From positions 8,022-16,751 of the forward strand of contig PLBX01000026.1 in the NCBI GenBank assembly GCA_003135495.1: 8,730 nucleotides of DNA. The letters are read 5' to 3'. The position numbers and the translations under genes were made by a program. The notes below the pieces were generated by a model. The model was not told where the DNA came from and did not search any database. It saw only the letters and a program-made list of their open reading frames with translations. The DNA comes from Acidobacteriaceae bacterium. Its GTDB lineage: Bacteria > Acidobacteriota > Terriglobia > Terriglobales > Acidobacteriaceae. Shown one piece after another: positions 1-6,214 of the stretch; position 1 is the first letter of the stretch; each line of letters opens with the position of its first letter.

Positions 1-873
1 ATTCTGAGCCGTCTGTTCAGTGAATGTGGCGGGCAGGGATTTCAGAAAGTCGGCGTGCGGGACCAAGACTTCCGCCGCGACACTGTTGCAAAACGTCTCG
101 ACGGTATTCCTGAGTTGAGCCGGAATGTCCTTCGGGTCTGGATTCGAAATGCCACTTCTGTCGATCCAGACATGCACAAGTTCATGCACCAGAGTGAAGA
201 TTTGCGCCGCTTTGGAATCCCGACCATTTATGAAAACCAATGGCGCTAGGTCATCGCTTATGACGAAGCCCCGAAATTCGCTGACGGATAGCTTGCGACG
301 AGTATTTCCCCCGACGATTCCACTGCGCATAACTAAAATTCCAGTAGCTTCCGCGCTACGGGTCAGTTCACGCAAGAACTCATCCCACGTGTGAGATGTT
401 CGCCTGATCTGCTCAATAGAGAGCACGGCGGTCATGTCCGTTGCCACTCGATCAACGCCGTCTGCAACCCGGAATTTCCCTACAAAAGGGAGGCGCTTGA
501 CGTCACGCGCTTCCAGATACTCCCGATACCACTGGTGCTTTACGAGGACGTCGTTAAGCAAGTCCAGAAAATCTGGGCTTGCCTTTGCAGGACGACCTTC
601 GACTACCGTTCGGAGATCGGGTATCGGGGTCTTTTCGGCGGGGGGTGCTGAGAGAAATAAGAATCCAAATGGAATCCGAAGGCTCCTCGCCAAGTCTTGC
701 GCTTTACCGAACGGGGGATGCGTTTCGCCACGTTCCCAAGCCTCGACTTCTTTCGGATCAGCCCCAAGAGATTTGGCTAACTGGGCTGGAGAGATTCCTG
801 TGCGCTCTCTTGCCCACTGAGCGACTTTCGGAGTAATGAATGCTTCAGTCACGGCGTGTGTAGAACGGCACAT
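1..873 (-). CDS. HTH (XRE-like) plus ImmA/IrrE family zinc metallopeptidase, 3' end cut by the window
   Basis: The first 291 codons are open and the frame runs off the left edge, so the C-terminus is missing. Residues about 12-75 form an XRE-like helix-turn-helix with the conserved W46-E-R-G turn. Residues about 175-291 form an ImmA/IrrE domain: zinc motif HELVH at 230-234 and the second metal/catalytic glutamate in AAEVLVP (E268). Proteins of this family cleave partner repressors or act as regulators in mobile elements and toxin-antitoxin-like pairs. The fused form is often followed by a PIN-like DUF4411 toxin, which would lie outside this window. The ATG at 873 is the longest start; the GTG at 852 (giving V-T-E-A-F-I-T-P-K) is an equally good start because homologues commonly begin near there. 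Neither has a clear ribosome binding site. The gene lies 49 bp after the SRAP stop. The family call is firm; the target is unknown. Confidence 0.9.
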   Translation of the reverse strand, partial: MCRSTHAVTEAFITPKVAQWARERTGISPAQLAKSLGADPKEVEAWERGETHPPFGKAQDLARSLRIPFGFLFLSAPPAEKTPIPDLRTVVEGRPAKASPDFLDLLNDVLVKHQWYREYLEARDVKRLPFVGKFRVADGVDRVATDMTAVLSIEQIRRTSHTWDEFLRELTRSAEATGILVMRSGIVGGNTRRKLSVSEFRGFVISDDLAPLVFINGRDSKAAQIFTLVHELVHVWIDRSGISNPDPKDIPAQLRNTVETFCNSVAAEVLVPHADFLKSLPATFTEQTAQN

Positions 874-878
874 TCTAC
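860..878. promoter_or_regulatory. Inverted repeat over the start of the HTH-ImmA gene, possible operator
   Basis: GTAGAA (860-865) and TTCTAC (873-878) are perfect 6-bp arms separated by 7 bases. The repeat covers the ATG at 873 and lies just upstream of the alternative GTG start at 852. A short palindrome here suits autoregulation by the encoded HTH domain, but six-base arms can arise by chance. Confidence 0.3.
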
Positions 879-922
879 TGCAAAATATGACTTCAAACGA
901 TTAGATCGCGAGGCTCCATCCG

Positions 923-1627
923 TTAGGGGAAGAGTCGATCCTGAATCTGAGCGAGTTCCACTTGCGCGAAACACTCTTCGTCGTCATGCGCCACGTGATT
1001 GACCCGGGTGCTTACGGGGTAGAACCGCATCAGCCCAGCGTCGTAGGGCTTCAGCAAATCGGACGCCGCACCGTCATCGTTCATCCCCGGATCAAGCCAA
1101 AGGTCGTAAGAATCAGGATCAAGGATGACGGGCATTCGGTCGTGGACGGCTGAGGTCACAGAATTTGGCGTCGTGGTCAGAATGGAGCATGTTCTTATCC
1201 AATTGCCTTTGGGGTCCTTCCAGCCGTCCCATAATCCCGCGAATGCGAACAACTCACCTTCGTTCACCTCGAAGCAATAGGGCTGTTTGCTTGTTGCCGT
1301 GCGCTTCCACTCGTAGAAGCCGTCTGCCGGAATCAGGCACCGTCGATGCTTGAGAGGATCACGAAACGCGGGCTTTGTCGCTGCTGTTTCTGACCTCGCG
1401 TTAATCATGCCTGCCGCGCCGGAGGAATCCTTCGCCCAAGACGGAATTAGTCCCCACTTCATCAGCGCAAGTTGCCGGACTGGCTCCTTCGGGTGCTGGC
1501 GGATCGCCGGAACAGGTTGTGTGGGAGCAATGTTGTAGCGAGGGTTCCAATCATCGTCCCACGGATCACAGTCGAAATACTCTTCGACAAACTGCTTCCG
1601 CCGCGACAATCGGTATCGTCCGCACAT
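923..1627 (-). CDS. SRAP family protein (SOS response-associated peptidase; YedK/HMCES-like abasic-site crosslinker)
   Basis: This 234-aa protein has the normal length of the bacterial SRAP family, which shields abasic sites in single-stranded DNA by forming a thiazolidine crosslink through Cys2. The start at 1627 is fixed by biology: it gives M-C-G-R-Y with the catalytic cysteine at position 2 after Met removal. Other hallmarks are N32 in the NIAPTQ motif (32-37), the DNA-binding NARSE at 76-80, the catalytic E106 in GFYEW (103-107) and H162 in HDRMPVIL (162-169). The conserved tail V-S-T-R-V-N lies at 205-210. The frame is open upstream to 1984, but that stretch lies over the 133-aa gene and is not part of the protein. 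The stop of the 133-aa gene is 31 bp upstream, so the two are probably cotranscribed. SRAP genes are common on phages and plasmids as well as chromosomes. Apart from the Cys2 start there is no clear Shine-Dalgarno sequence. Confidence 0.95.
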   Translation of the reverse strand: MCGRYRLSRRKQFVEEYFDCDPWDDDWNPRYNIAPTQPVPAIRQHPKEPVRQLALMKWGLIPSWAKDSSGAAGMINARSETAATKPAFRDPLKHRRCLIPADGFYEWKRTATSKQPYCFEVNEGELFAFAGLWDGWKDPKGNWIRTCSILTTTPNSVTSAVHDRMPVILDPDSYDLWLDPGMNDDGAASDLLKPYDAGLMRFYPVSTRVNHVAHDDEECFAQVELAQIQDRLFP

Positions 1628-1658
1628 GGGGAAGACTATGCCAGAATGGAAGGCAGGG

Positions 1659-2060
1659 CTAAGAATGTCCTCCTGTTGCCGGATACTTTTCTTCAACGCC
1701 ATTCTCAACCGCATCAAGCAGCATTTTGAATTGCCGAAGGCGGAACTCAAGATAGCGTCTGATGGCTTCAGGGTTGCGGTTCTGCATATACGGCAAGTCC
1801 AGCATCGCTGTCTCTGTATCGAAGTCCGCAAATGCGCTATCCAAAGAGTCAAGCACTCTTGTGAGATAACGCTTCTCCTCCGGTATGGCTGCAAGTCGTG
1901 TTTCCGCTTCCTTGGTGCTTCTTCCTGAACAAGCGGCAGTAAAGTATTCCAGATACGAGGCGTCCAGAGATGCTGAGAGCGCATCCGCCAGTCCGGGTGT
2001 CAATTCGAAAGCGTTCACGTCCTTCACCCGCATGCTCTCAACTTTGCCTTTGCTGCTCAT
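1659..2060 (-). CDS. Unrecognised 133-aa acidic, helix-rich protein
   Basis: I do not recognise this protein. The ATG at 2060 is preceded by a strong ribosome binding site (GGAGGAAAAG directly upstream), so it is preferred over the longer open frame reaching 2168. The 133 residues are rich in Ala, Leu, Glu and Arg and look all-helical. The stretch about 48-85 (E-A-E-T-R-L through D-S-L-D-S-A-F-A-D-F) and the stretch about 97-121 (R-R-Y-L-E-F-R-L-R-Q-F) look like amphipathic helices. There is no signal peptide, membrane segment or obvious metal or catalytic motif. It is probably a small cytoplasmic protein that binds a partner. It lies 31 bp before the SRAP gene and 89 bp after the RNase H gene, with its own likely promoter in that gap, so it seems to head a two-gene unit with SRAP. 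Real coding status is supported by the RBS and by the lack of a better frame. Confidence 0.75.
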   Translation of the reverse strand: MSSKGKVESMRVKDVNAFELTPGLADALSASLDASYLEYFTAACSGRSTKEAETRLAAIPEEKRYLTRVLDSLDSAFADFDTETAMLDLPYMQNRNPEAIRRYLEFRLRQFKMLLDAVENGVEEKYPATGGHS

Positions 2061-2064
2061 CTTT

Positions 2065-2107
2065 TCCTCCAGCTCGGAATTGTACTGCCTCTCACAATCA
2101 TTGTGCC
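2065..2107 (-). promoter_or_regulatory. Likely promoter, ribosome binding site and palindromic operator of the 133-aa gene
   Basis: On the minus strand a -10-like TACAAT lies at 2084-2079, with a weak -35-like GGCACA at 2107-2102 (17-bp spacing). A perfect 13-bp palindrome, CACAAT-c-ATTGTG, fills 2093-2105, inside the spacer and touching the -35. The ribosome binding site GGAGG follows at about 2070-2066. A repressor bound to the palindrome would block RNA polymerase. The palindrome is seen directly; promoter activity is inferred. Confidence 0.45.
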
Positions 2108-2149
2108 CACTTCCCTGTTCGCGAAAGTCGATAGCGCACATTGGGAGAA

Positions 2150-2980
2150 TTACGGCGGACCGGGGCACGGTAGTGAGGGTCGCTTCGGAAGTGGTACTTC
2201 CTCGACGAGTTCTAATATCTGCGGGTATTTCGGGTTGTCATTGAACCGAACTCTGTACCCGTGCTGGCGGTGCAGTTCGGCGGCGAGAGCGGTTGTCGCA
2301 AACGCATAGCGGCTTTCCACATAGCTCTGGGTATCTTCAGAAACAATGTCAAAGCGAATCTTTTCCTCTCCATCTCCTAACAGATTCTTTCGATACGGAC
2401 GAATCACTGCTGCTTGCCCTCTCGCCGGGAATCGAGTAGCGGTTCCTTGAACCATCGAACGCGCAATCGTTCCCGGCTTGTATCCGCGATCTACGTCCGG
2501 ACCTCCGCGAGTCGCCGCAGCTTTGGCAGCTTTATCCACTCGTTTCAGAACTGGCGATTTCTTACCCAGAGTCCATTCAAAATGGACCGTAATTCCGGCT
2601 TTGGAGTGCGCCGAAATCAATTGGTTCCACAGGTCGGCATTCTCTCTAGGCTCACCGTGCCTGTTCCTCCAGTCATTCTTCTTCCACTCTCTTGCACGGA
2701 TCGTGTTGTCTTTGACATATTGCGAGTCGGTGAAGACCTGCACCCGTGTCACGCTTTCCCACGGACCACTCTCGCGAATCCATTTCAGAACACGAATACA
2801 AGCAAGTAGCTCCATCCGATTGTTGCTGCTTTCTCCGCATCCGAAATCAACGATCTGTTCATCCTCGCGGTCTAAGTGGTCTGGATAGTGAACAATCGCG
2901 GCACAGCCAGACCTGCCCCCCGGATTCTTGTAACAGGAGCCATCCGTCGAAATATGAATGGCGCGAGGATCGGGCGGCAT
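2150..2980 (-). CDS. RNase H family protein with C-terminal extension
   Basis: The N-terminal half (about residues 7-155) is an RNase HI fold, which cuts the RNA strand of RNA-DNA hybrids with two metal ions. The four carboxylates are all in place: D13 in STDGS (11-15), E57 in NNRMELL (53-59), D85 in FTDSQYV (83-89) and D149 in the R-V-D-K-A-A helix. The protein has 276 residues, about 120 more than a minimal RNase HI. The extra part (about 165-265) has a basic linker and an alpha/beta region containing S-Y-V-E-S-R-Y and L-H-R-Q-H-G-Y-R-V-R-F. It does not look like the N-terminal hybrid-binding domain of other RNases H and may bind nucleic acid or a partner. The ATG at 2980 has no good ribosome binding site, and a TATAAT lies just upstream, so the message could be leaderless. 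The DUF429 gene stops 18 bp upstream. A replication or primer-removal role for a mobile element is plausible. Confidence 0.9.
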   Translation of the reverse strand: MPPDPRAIHISTDGSCYKNPGGRSGCAAIVHYPDHLDREDEQIVDFGCGESSNNRMELLACIRVLKWIRESGPWESVTRVQVFTDSQYVKDNTIRAREWKKNDWRNRHGEPRENADLWNQLISAHSKAGITVHFEWTLGKKSPVLKRVDKAAKAAATRGGPDVDRGYKPGTIARSMVQGTATRFPARGQAAVIRPYRKNLLGDGEEKIRFDIVSEDTQSYVESRYAFATTALAAELHRQHGYRVRFNDNPKYPQILELVEEVPLPKRPSLPCPGPP

Positions 2981-2983
2981 TTC

Positions 2984-2996
2984 CCAATTATATTGG
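2984..2996 (-). promoter_or_regulatory. Candidate -10 box inside a small palindrome, just before the RNase H start
   Basis: The minus strand carries a perfect TATAAT at 2992-2987, inside the palindrome CCAAT-tat-ATTGG (2984-2996). The ATG of the RNase H gene starts at 2980, so transcription from this box would begin at or next to the start codon and give a leaderless mRNA. The -35 region (TGTCCA at 3015-3010) matches the consensus poorly, so this is weak. Confidence 0.3.
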
Positions 2997-2998
2997 CG

Positions 2999-3681
2999 CT
3001 AGTAACAGATGGACACTGCCAAGCCCTTTTCATCATGTTCAGGGTTACAGACGTGAAGCGCCTTGCCCTCATGCCGCCGCAGCGCCGTCCAAGCTGCCAC
3101 CGCCGCATCCAGCAGATCGTCCGCTCCGACGCGAAGCGGTCTGTTGGCGAGGTGCCGCTCGATCTCTGGAAAGAGAGGGCTCAGAGCGGTGATCCTTTCC
3201 GCTGCTCCTCTTTGGTCTTCTTGTTATGCGTCATCGGGCGGCTTTGGTTGAGTGCCCAGAAACACACTTCCGGGTGAACCTCGAACGCCCACTGCTGGCA
3301 CTGCGGCGTCACCGCGTCGTCCACGAGCTTGATCTTCGGGGAAATGCCCCAAGCCTGTCGGCTCAGCTCCCTTCCGGTCCTCTGTCGATTGACGGCGCTC
3401 GCCTCCTCGTAAGTCGTCGCATGCACTGCGGCGCGGCATGGCGCAGGGAACACGCTGCTGCCGCGAGGTCGCTTGAGCAGCTTCCGGGCGGCGAGGTCGC
3501 AAGCTCTCGGACGGTCGAGGAGCCCGATGGGGATGTCGATACCGAGGCAAACGAGATCGGTTGGTCGGTTTCCTAGCAGAGTCGAAAGATCAACCACCTC
3601 GACCGACGTGGCAAGAGAAGATGCTTCGACCTTAAACGCAACCCATCCTGCACGACATCCATCAACCCCTGCCACGAACAC
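2999..3681 (-). pseudogene. DUF429 family protein (predicted RNase H-fold nuclease), split by a one-base frameshift
   Basis: The 5' part, from the GTG at 3681, reads G-V-D-G-C-R-A-G-W (residues 5-13, D7), then G-I-D-I-P-I-G-L (47-54, D49) and F-E-V-H-P-E (133-138), the standard order of DUF429. It then stops at 3181 after only 166 residues. Family members usually run to roughly 220-250 residues. The missing C-terminal part is present in the next frame from about 3196 to the TAG at 2999: S-P-L-F-P-E-I-E-R, then G-A-D-D-L-L-D-A-A-V-A-A-W, a clear DUF429 ending. Adding one base (most simply an A in the AAA run at 3196-3198) restores a protein of about 227 residues. The lesion may be a real mutation or a homopolymer sequencing error; no classic slippery heptamer is present. 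The GTG start has GAGGA upstream. Function is not established; it lies directly before RNase H. Confidence 0.85.
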
Positions 3682-3737
3682 TTGATCTTATCCTCGCATG
3701 TGTGCCGACCGTTATATCTTAGAATAATATCTCGACC
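3682..3737. promoter_or_regulatory. Divergent promoter region between the DUF429 gene and the nuclease operon
   Basis: This 56-bp gap separates two divergent start codons, so both promoters should lie in or near it. It is AT-rich around 3711-3730. A -10-like TAATAT lies at 3725-3730 for the plus strand, and a TATAAC (3716-3711) for the minus strand. Neither has a good -35 at normal spacing. The minus-strand ribosome binding site GAGGA lies close to the DUF429 start. Close spacing implies shared regulation. Confidence 0.4.
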
Positions 3738-4202
3738 ATGCTCACAGAATCCCAAGTGATTGCTGCGGTTTGCCGTTTTCTCAAAAAGAATGGTTTCCGC
3801 GTGACCCAGCATTTGTCCGAGACGCAGCATGGAAGGGATATAGTTGCGATCTCTCTAAACGGCACGCAAGAAATCACGATAGAAGCAAAGGGAGAGACAA
3901 GCTCGATGGCTCACACTCGCCGCTACGGAAAACCCTTTAACTCCGGGCAGGTCGAAGATCATGTCGCGAAAGCTCTGTACTGCGCTGCGCGGGACGCTTC
4001 GCTGGACATGCTGGCAGGAGTTGCATTTCCGAAGAATACGGCTCACGTTAAATGCGTCCAGAAGATTCTTCCGGCACTCAAGAAGCTTTGCATCGAAGTG
4101 TTTTGGGTTCGATCTGACAAGAGCGTGGAGGTCGAGCACGTCTGGAAGACTTGGGGTACTGCTTGCATGAGACAACCTCTACCGAAGCGAGGTGACAAGT
4201 GA
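3738..4202 (+). CDS. PD-(D/E)XK-like (restriction-endonuclease fold) nuclease
   Basis: This 154-aa protein begins with a helix (E4 to G19), followed by a strand and the pattern H-G-R-D34-I-V-A-I through I-T-I-E49-A-K51. This is the D-(x)n-E-x-K signature of the restriction-endonuclease fold, in which the Asp, Glu and Lys bind metal and cleave DNA. A following helix, S69-G-Q71-V-E-D-H-V-A-K-A, resembles the Q-containing helix of Mrr-like and related nucleases. The later strands (M95-L-A-G-V-A and C117-I-E-V-F-W-V) complete an alpha/beta core. There is no separate DNA-recognition domain, which suggests specificity from a partner. The stop codon overlaps the GTG of the next gene in GTGA, so the two are translationally coupled. 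The nuclease-fold call is from motifs; the substrate and the name are unknown. Confidence 0.8.
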   Translation: MLTESQVIAAVCRFLKKNGFRVTQHLSETQHGRDIVAISLNGTQEITIEAKGETSSMAHTRRYGKPFNSGQVEDHVAKALYCAARDASLDMLAGVAFPKNTAHVKCVQKILPALKKLCIEVFWVRSDKSVEVEHVWKTWGTACMRQPLPKRGDK

Positions 4203-4705
4203 TCATATTCCGCGTAGTCGGACCCTTCAAAGTCCGTCGGTCACACGAAAGCGGCGGTCGAATAATCGCGGACGAAAATGTTAGAGAGTTCTGGCAGTCC
4301 TATGGAAAATACGCGGACTATCGTGGCTGCTACGTTTTCGGGAGACGTGCGGGAAAGGGCTTCACCCCGGGCTATGTCGGAAAAGCGACCAAAGGGCTGA
4401 AACAAGAGATTTTCACGCCGGACAAGCTGAACAAGTATCAAAAGTTCCTAATTCAGCGCAAGAAAGGTGCTCCGATTTTCTTCTTCGTGTTGGCTCCCGT
4501 TCGCAAAGGAAAGGCAAACCTGAAACAGATCATGAAGGTGGAGAAATACCTCGTAAACCTCGGTGTCACTGCCAATCCAAAACTAGTCAACCAGCACTAT
4601 ACGAAACCCGAACGCTGGGGTATTCGTGGATTGATTAGAGGAGGTCAAGGCAAGGTCGCCAGAGGCATTGGCGACTTCCGTCAAATGATGGGTGTCACCT
4701 TTTGA
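4199..4705 (+). CDS. GIY-YIG-like nuclease domain protein
   Basis: The GTG start at 4199 overlaps the preceding stop by 4 bp and has the ribosome binding site GAGGTGA just upstream. Within the 168 residues, R42-G-C-Y-V-F (G43, Y45) and G58-Y59-V-G61-K-A match the two strands of the GIY-YIG motif. E115 in the helix M112-K-V-E-K-Y-L matches the metal-binding glutamate, and N131 in V-N-Q-H-Y matches the late asparagine. The usual catalytic arginine after YIG is not obvious; the helix there reads G-L-K-Q-E-I-F, so the enzyme could be divergent or inactive. The N-terminal 40 residues and the basic, Gly-rich tail (142-157) are extra and may bind nucleic acid. It sits between the PD-(D/E)XK-like gene and the ASCH gene. 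The GIY-YIG assignment is good but not certain. Confidence 0.68.
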   Translation: MIIFRVVGPFKVRRSHESGGRIIADENVREFWQSYGKYADYRGCYVFGRRAGKGFTPGYVGKATKGLKQEIFTPDKLNKYQKFLIQRKKGAPIFFFVLAPVRKGKANLKQIMKVEKYLVNLGVTANPKLVNQHYTKPERWGIRGLIRGGQGKVARGIGDFRQMMGVTF

Positions 4706-4735
4706 TAGCCCCTCTATTAAGGAAAGGACGAACGA

Positions 4736-5056
4736 GTGGGCGAGACTCAGACTATGCGAGTCAATTACGACAGGATCACGACGACCATTGAGCGCGAGTG
4801 GCTGGCGGAAATCATCGCTGGCACGAAAAAGATCGAGTACCGCCAGATCAAGCCCTATTGGACAAAGCGCTTGGCGAAGGTTTCGATGCCCTTCGAACTG
4901 CGACTGCTGAACGGGATGAATCCGCCAGTCCCAGAAGTCACGGTGCTGATCCATAGGATCAACAAGGATCGCCGTGCTGGAGAGTACAGACTGCATATCA
5001 AGAAGGTTTTGGGATTCAAACATTGGGACAAGCGGCGGCGGAAACCTAAGCGCTGA
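4736..5056 (+). CDS. ASCH-domain (PUA-like) protein
   Basis: This 106-aa protein fits the ASCH fold, a small beta-barrel related to PUA domains that binds RNA or modified nucleosides. The signature is the helix A24-E-I-I-A-G-T followed by K31-K-I-E34-Y-R36, where the Lys, Glu and Arg line the ligand pocket. Then come the barrel strands F53-E-L-R-L-L-N-G and V68-T-V-L-I-H-R-I. The end is strongly basic (K99-R-R-R-K-P-K-R), which suggests nucleic-acid contact. The GTG at 4736 is chosen because AAAGGA (4723-4728) lies 7 bp upstream; the ATG at 4754 would trim six residues. It starts 30 bp after the GIY-YIG gene and so is probably in the same operon. Some ASCH relatives (YqfB) hydrolyse N4-acetylcytidine; this is only a possible function here. 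Confidence 0.75.
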   Translation: MGETQTMRVNYDRITTTIEREWLAEIIAGTKKIEYRQIKPYWTKRLAKVSMPFELRLLNGMNPPVPEVTVLIHRINKDRRAGEYRLHIKKVLGFKHWDKRRRKPKR

Positions 5057-5071
5057 GTCCAAGGTCGATTG

Positions 5072-5713
5072 TCATGTTTTCATCCGTTCGCGCCGTTCCA
5101 CTTCCAAGTCCCCGGCTATGGCACGCGCTTCGTAGGGATCGCGGATAGGAGCCTTGTTGTTTAACTTCGCGCCTTCTTCGTAGAAATCCGCTTTCCCCAA
5201 GCCATGTTTCTTCCCGGCACGTGTGTGCTTGTCTATGGCGACGCCGGGAATTGGACGCGGCTTGTCCTTGTCATACACTGGCGGAACGGCTGGTTCCAGC
5301 TTGGTCTCATCCAGCGAATCCCAGGTCAACATCATGCTATTGCCAAGAAGCTTCCATTCGGACTTAATCATGTTGATCGCGTTGTCAACGATGCGAGACT
5401 TCTGTGTGCGAACCAAGGCTATGACCGCGTTGATCGTGAACACGTGATCGTGCTTCTCTTTCCAGTTGCGGTGAAGAACGTCGATCAGAATCGGCATCGT
5501 CGGCTGTCCCATGCCAACGTCTTCACTGGCGATCACCTTGAGACGGTTCCACAGGTTGGTGTAGTGCGACTTGTTAGGCGATTCCATCATCTCGAATGAC
5601 CAGTAAATCGCCTGTTCTTCGTATCCCCGGCGAATGCACTTCTGGATCGCGCTGGCTACTTCGTCTACGGCGTAGCCGTGCCACGTTCTCATGTGTTCTG
5701 GTGCAATGTTCAT
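5072..5713 (-). CDS. RarA/MgsA C-terminal domain-like protein without the ATPase
   Basis: The first 125 residues resemble the C-terminal oligomerisation domain of the RarA/MgsA (WRNIP1-like) replication-associated AAA+ ATPase. The A-I-Q-K-C-I-R-R helix (22-29) corresponds to the S-A-F-Q-K-S-I-R-G helix of RarA, and A34-I-Y-W-S-F-E-M-M-E corresponds to its D-A-A-L-Y-W-L-A-R-M-L. R58-L-K-V-I-A-S-E-D-V-G (58-67) matches its R-R-L-I-V-F-A-S-E-D-I-G. No Walker A or B motif is present. The rest (about 140-213) is a charged, Pro-rich, probably disordered tail. Such stand-alone forms occur in phages; they may pair with a host or element ATPase or bind SSB or DNA ends. The ATG at 5713 lies 9 bp beyond the stop of the zinc-finger-like gene, so they form an operon. 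It converges with the ASCH gene, 15 bp between the stops. Confidence 0.75.
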   Translation of the reverse strand: MNIAPEHMRTWHGYAVDEVASAIQKCIRRGYEEQAIYWSFEMMESPNKSHYTNLWNRLKVIASEDVGMGQPTMPILIDVLHRNWKEKHDHVFTINAVIALVRTQKSRIVDNAINMIKSEWKLLGNSMMLTWDSLDETKLEPAVPPVYDKDKPRPIPGVAIDKHTRAGKKHGLGKADFYEEGAKLNNKAPIRDPYEARAIAGDLEVERRERMKT

Positions 5714-5722
5714 AAGTGTTAG

Positions 5723-6214
5723 TTACTCGCAGTAGTCGTCTTCTGGTTCGTCTTCGTAGCACTCATGACCGTCGTTGTCGCCAACGATGGGATCGTAGTC
5801 CGTGTACCAGTGGCGTCCGCGTGGCATCTCGAAACAGCAATATTCATCGTGCCAGCGTGCTTCATCTTCATCGTGGATCACCTGATCGCAGCCAATGCAC
5901 TTCTTGGGACGGTTGTAGTTGGACTCACGGATCGCTTCACGCTTGGACTCCCAATTCTCTGCGCGTTCTGGCGTGAACTCTGGGAACTTTGGCTTGAAGC
6001 CGGGACAGACGTGCGCTGGTTCGTTCCAGTGAAGAACCGCATCCCCGCAGCGGCGGCACTTGGGGAGTTTCCCACCAGTCTTCAGCCATTGCTGGTAGAG
6101 TTCTGGATAGGTGTCCTTGTTGGTCAGCGGACGGGACTCCCGGCGTTGGATGGACGCTTGTTTCTTGGCAGCGAGGATTTGCTTTGCTTCTGGCACCAAC
6201 TCACCAACCGTCAT
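5723..6214 (-). CDS. Zinc-finger-like protein of unknown function
   Basis: I do not recognise the family. Two Cys/His clusters suggest two small zinc-binding modules: C-R-R-C followed 12 residues later by H-V-C, and C-I-G-C followed by W-H-D-E-Y-C-C. The C-terminus is highly acidic (E-D-E-P-E-D-D-Y-C-E). An early basic helix (P-E-A-K-Q-I-L-A-A-K-K-Q) precedes the first module. The start is uncertain: I give the ATG at 6214 (163 aa), but no start has a clear ribosome binding site and the frame is open to a TTG at 6277 (184 aa), just after an in-frame TAA. The upstream 60 bases contain an 11-bp direct repeat, CCAAGCCTTTT, at 6238-6248 and 6274-6284. The gene lies between the repeat array and the RarA-like gene, 9 bp from the latter. 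A DNA- or protein-binding accessory role is inference. Confidence 0.65.
   Translation of the reverse strand: MTVGELVPEAKQILAAKKQASIQRRESRPLTNKDTYPELYQQWLKTGGKLPKCRRCGDAVLHWNEPAHVCPGFKPKFPEFTPERAENWESKREAIRESNYNRPKKCIGCDQVIHDEDEARWHDEYCCFEMPRGRHWYTDYDPIVGDNDGHECYEDEPEDDYCE

Noticed and set aside
1628..1984. N-terminal extension of the SRAP open frame
   Set aside because: SRAP needs Cys at position 2, which fixes the start at 1627; the extension overlaps the 133-aa gene.
2414..3192. Three long plus-strand open frames opposite RNase H and DUF429
   Set aside because: They are antisense shadows of genes with intact catalytic motifs.
3190..3200. Programmed -1 frameshift in the DUF429 gene
   Set aside because: A re-read at AAA would restore the frame, but there is no X-XXY-YYZ heptamer and I see no clear downstream stimulator, and this family is not known to use frameshifting.
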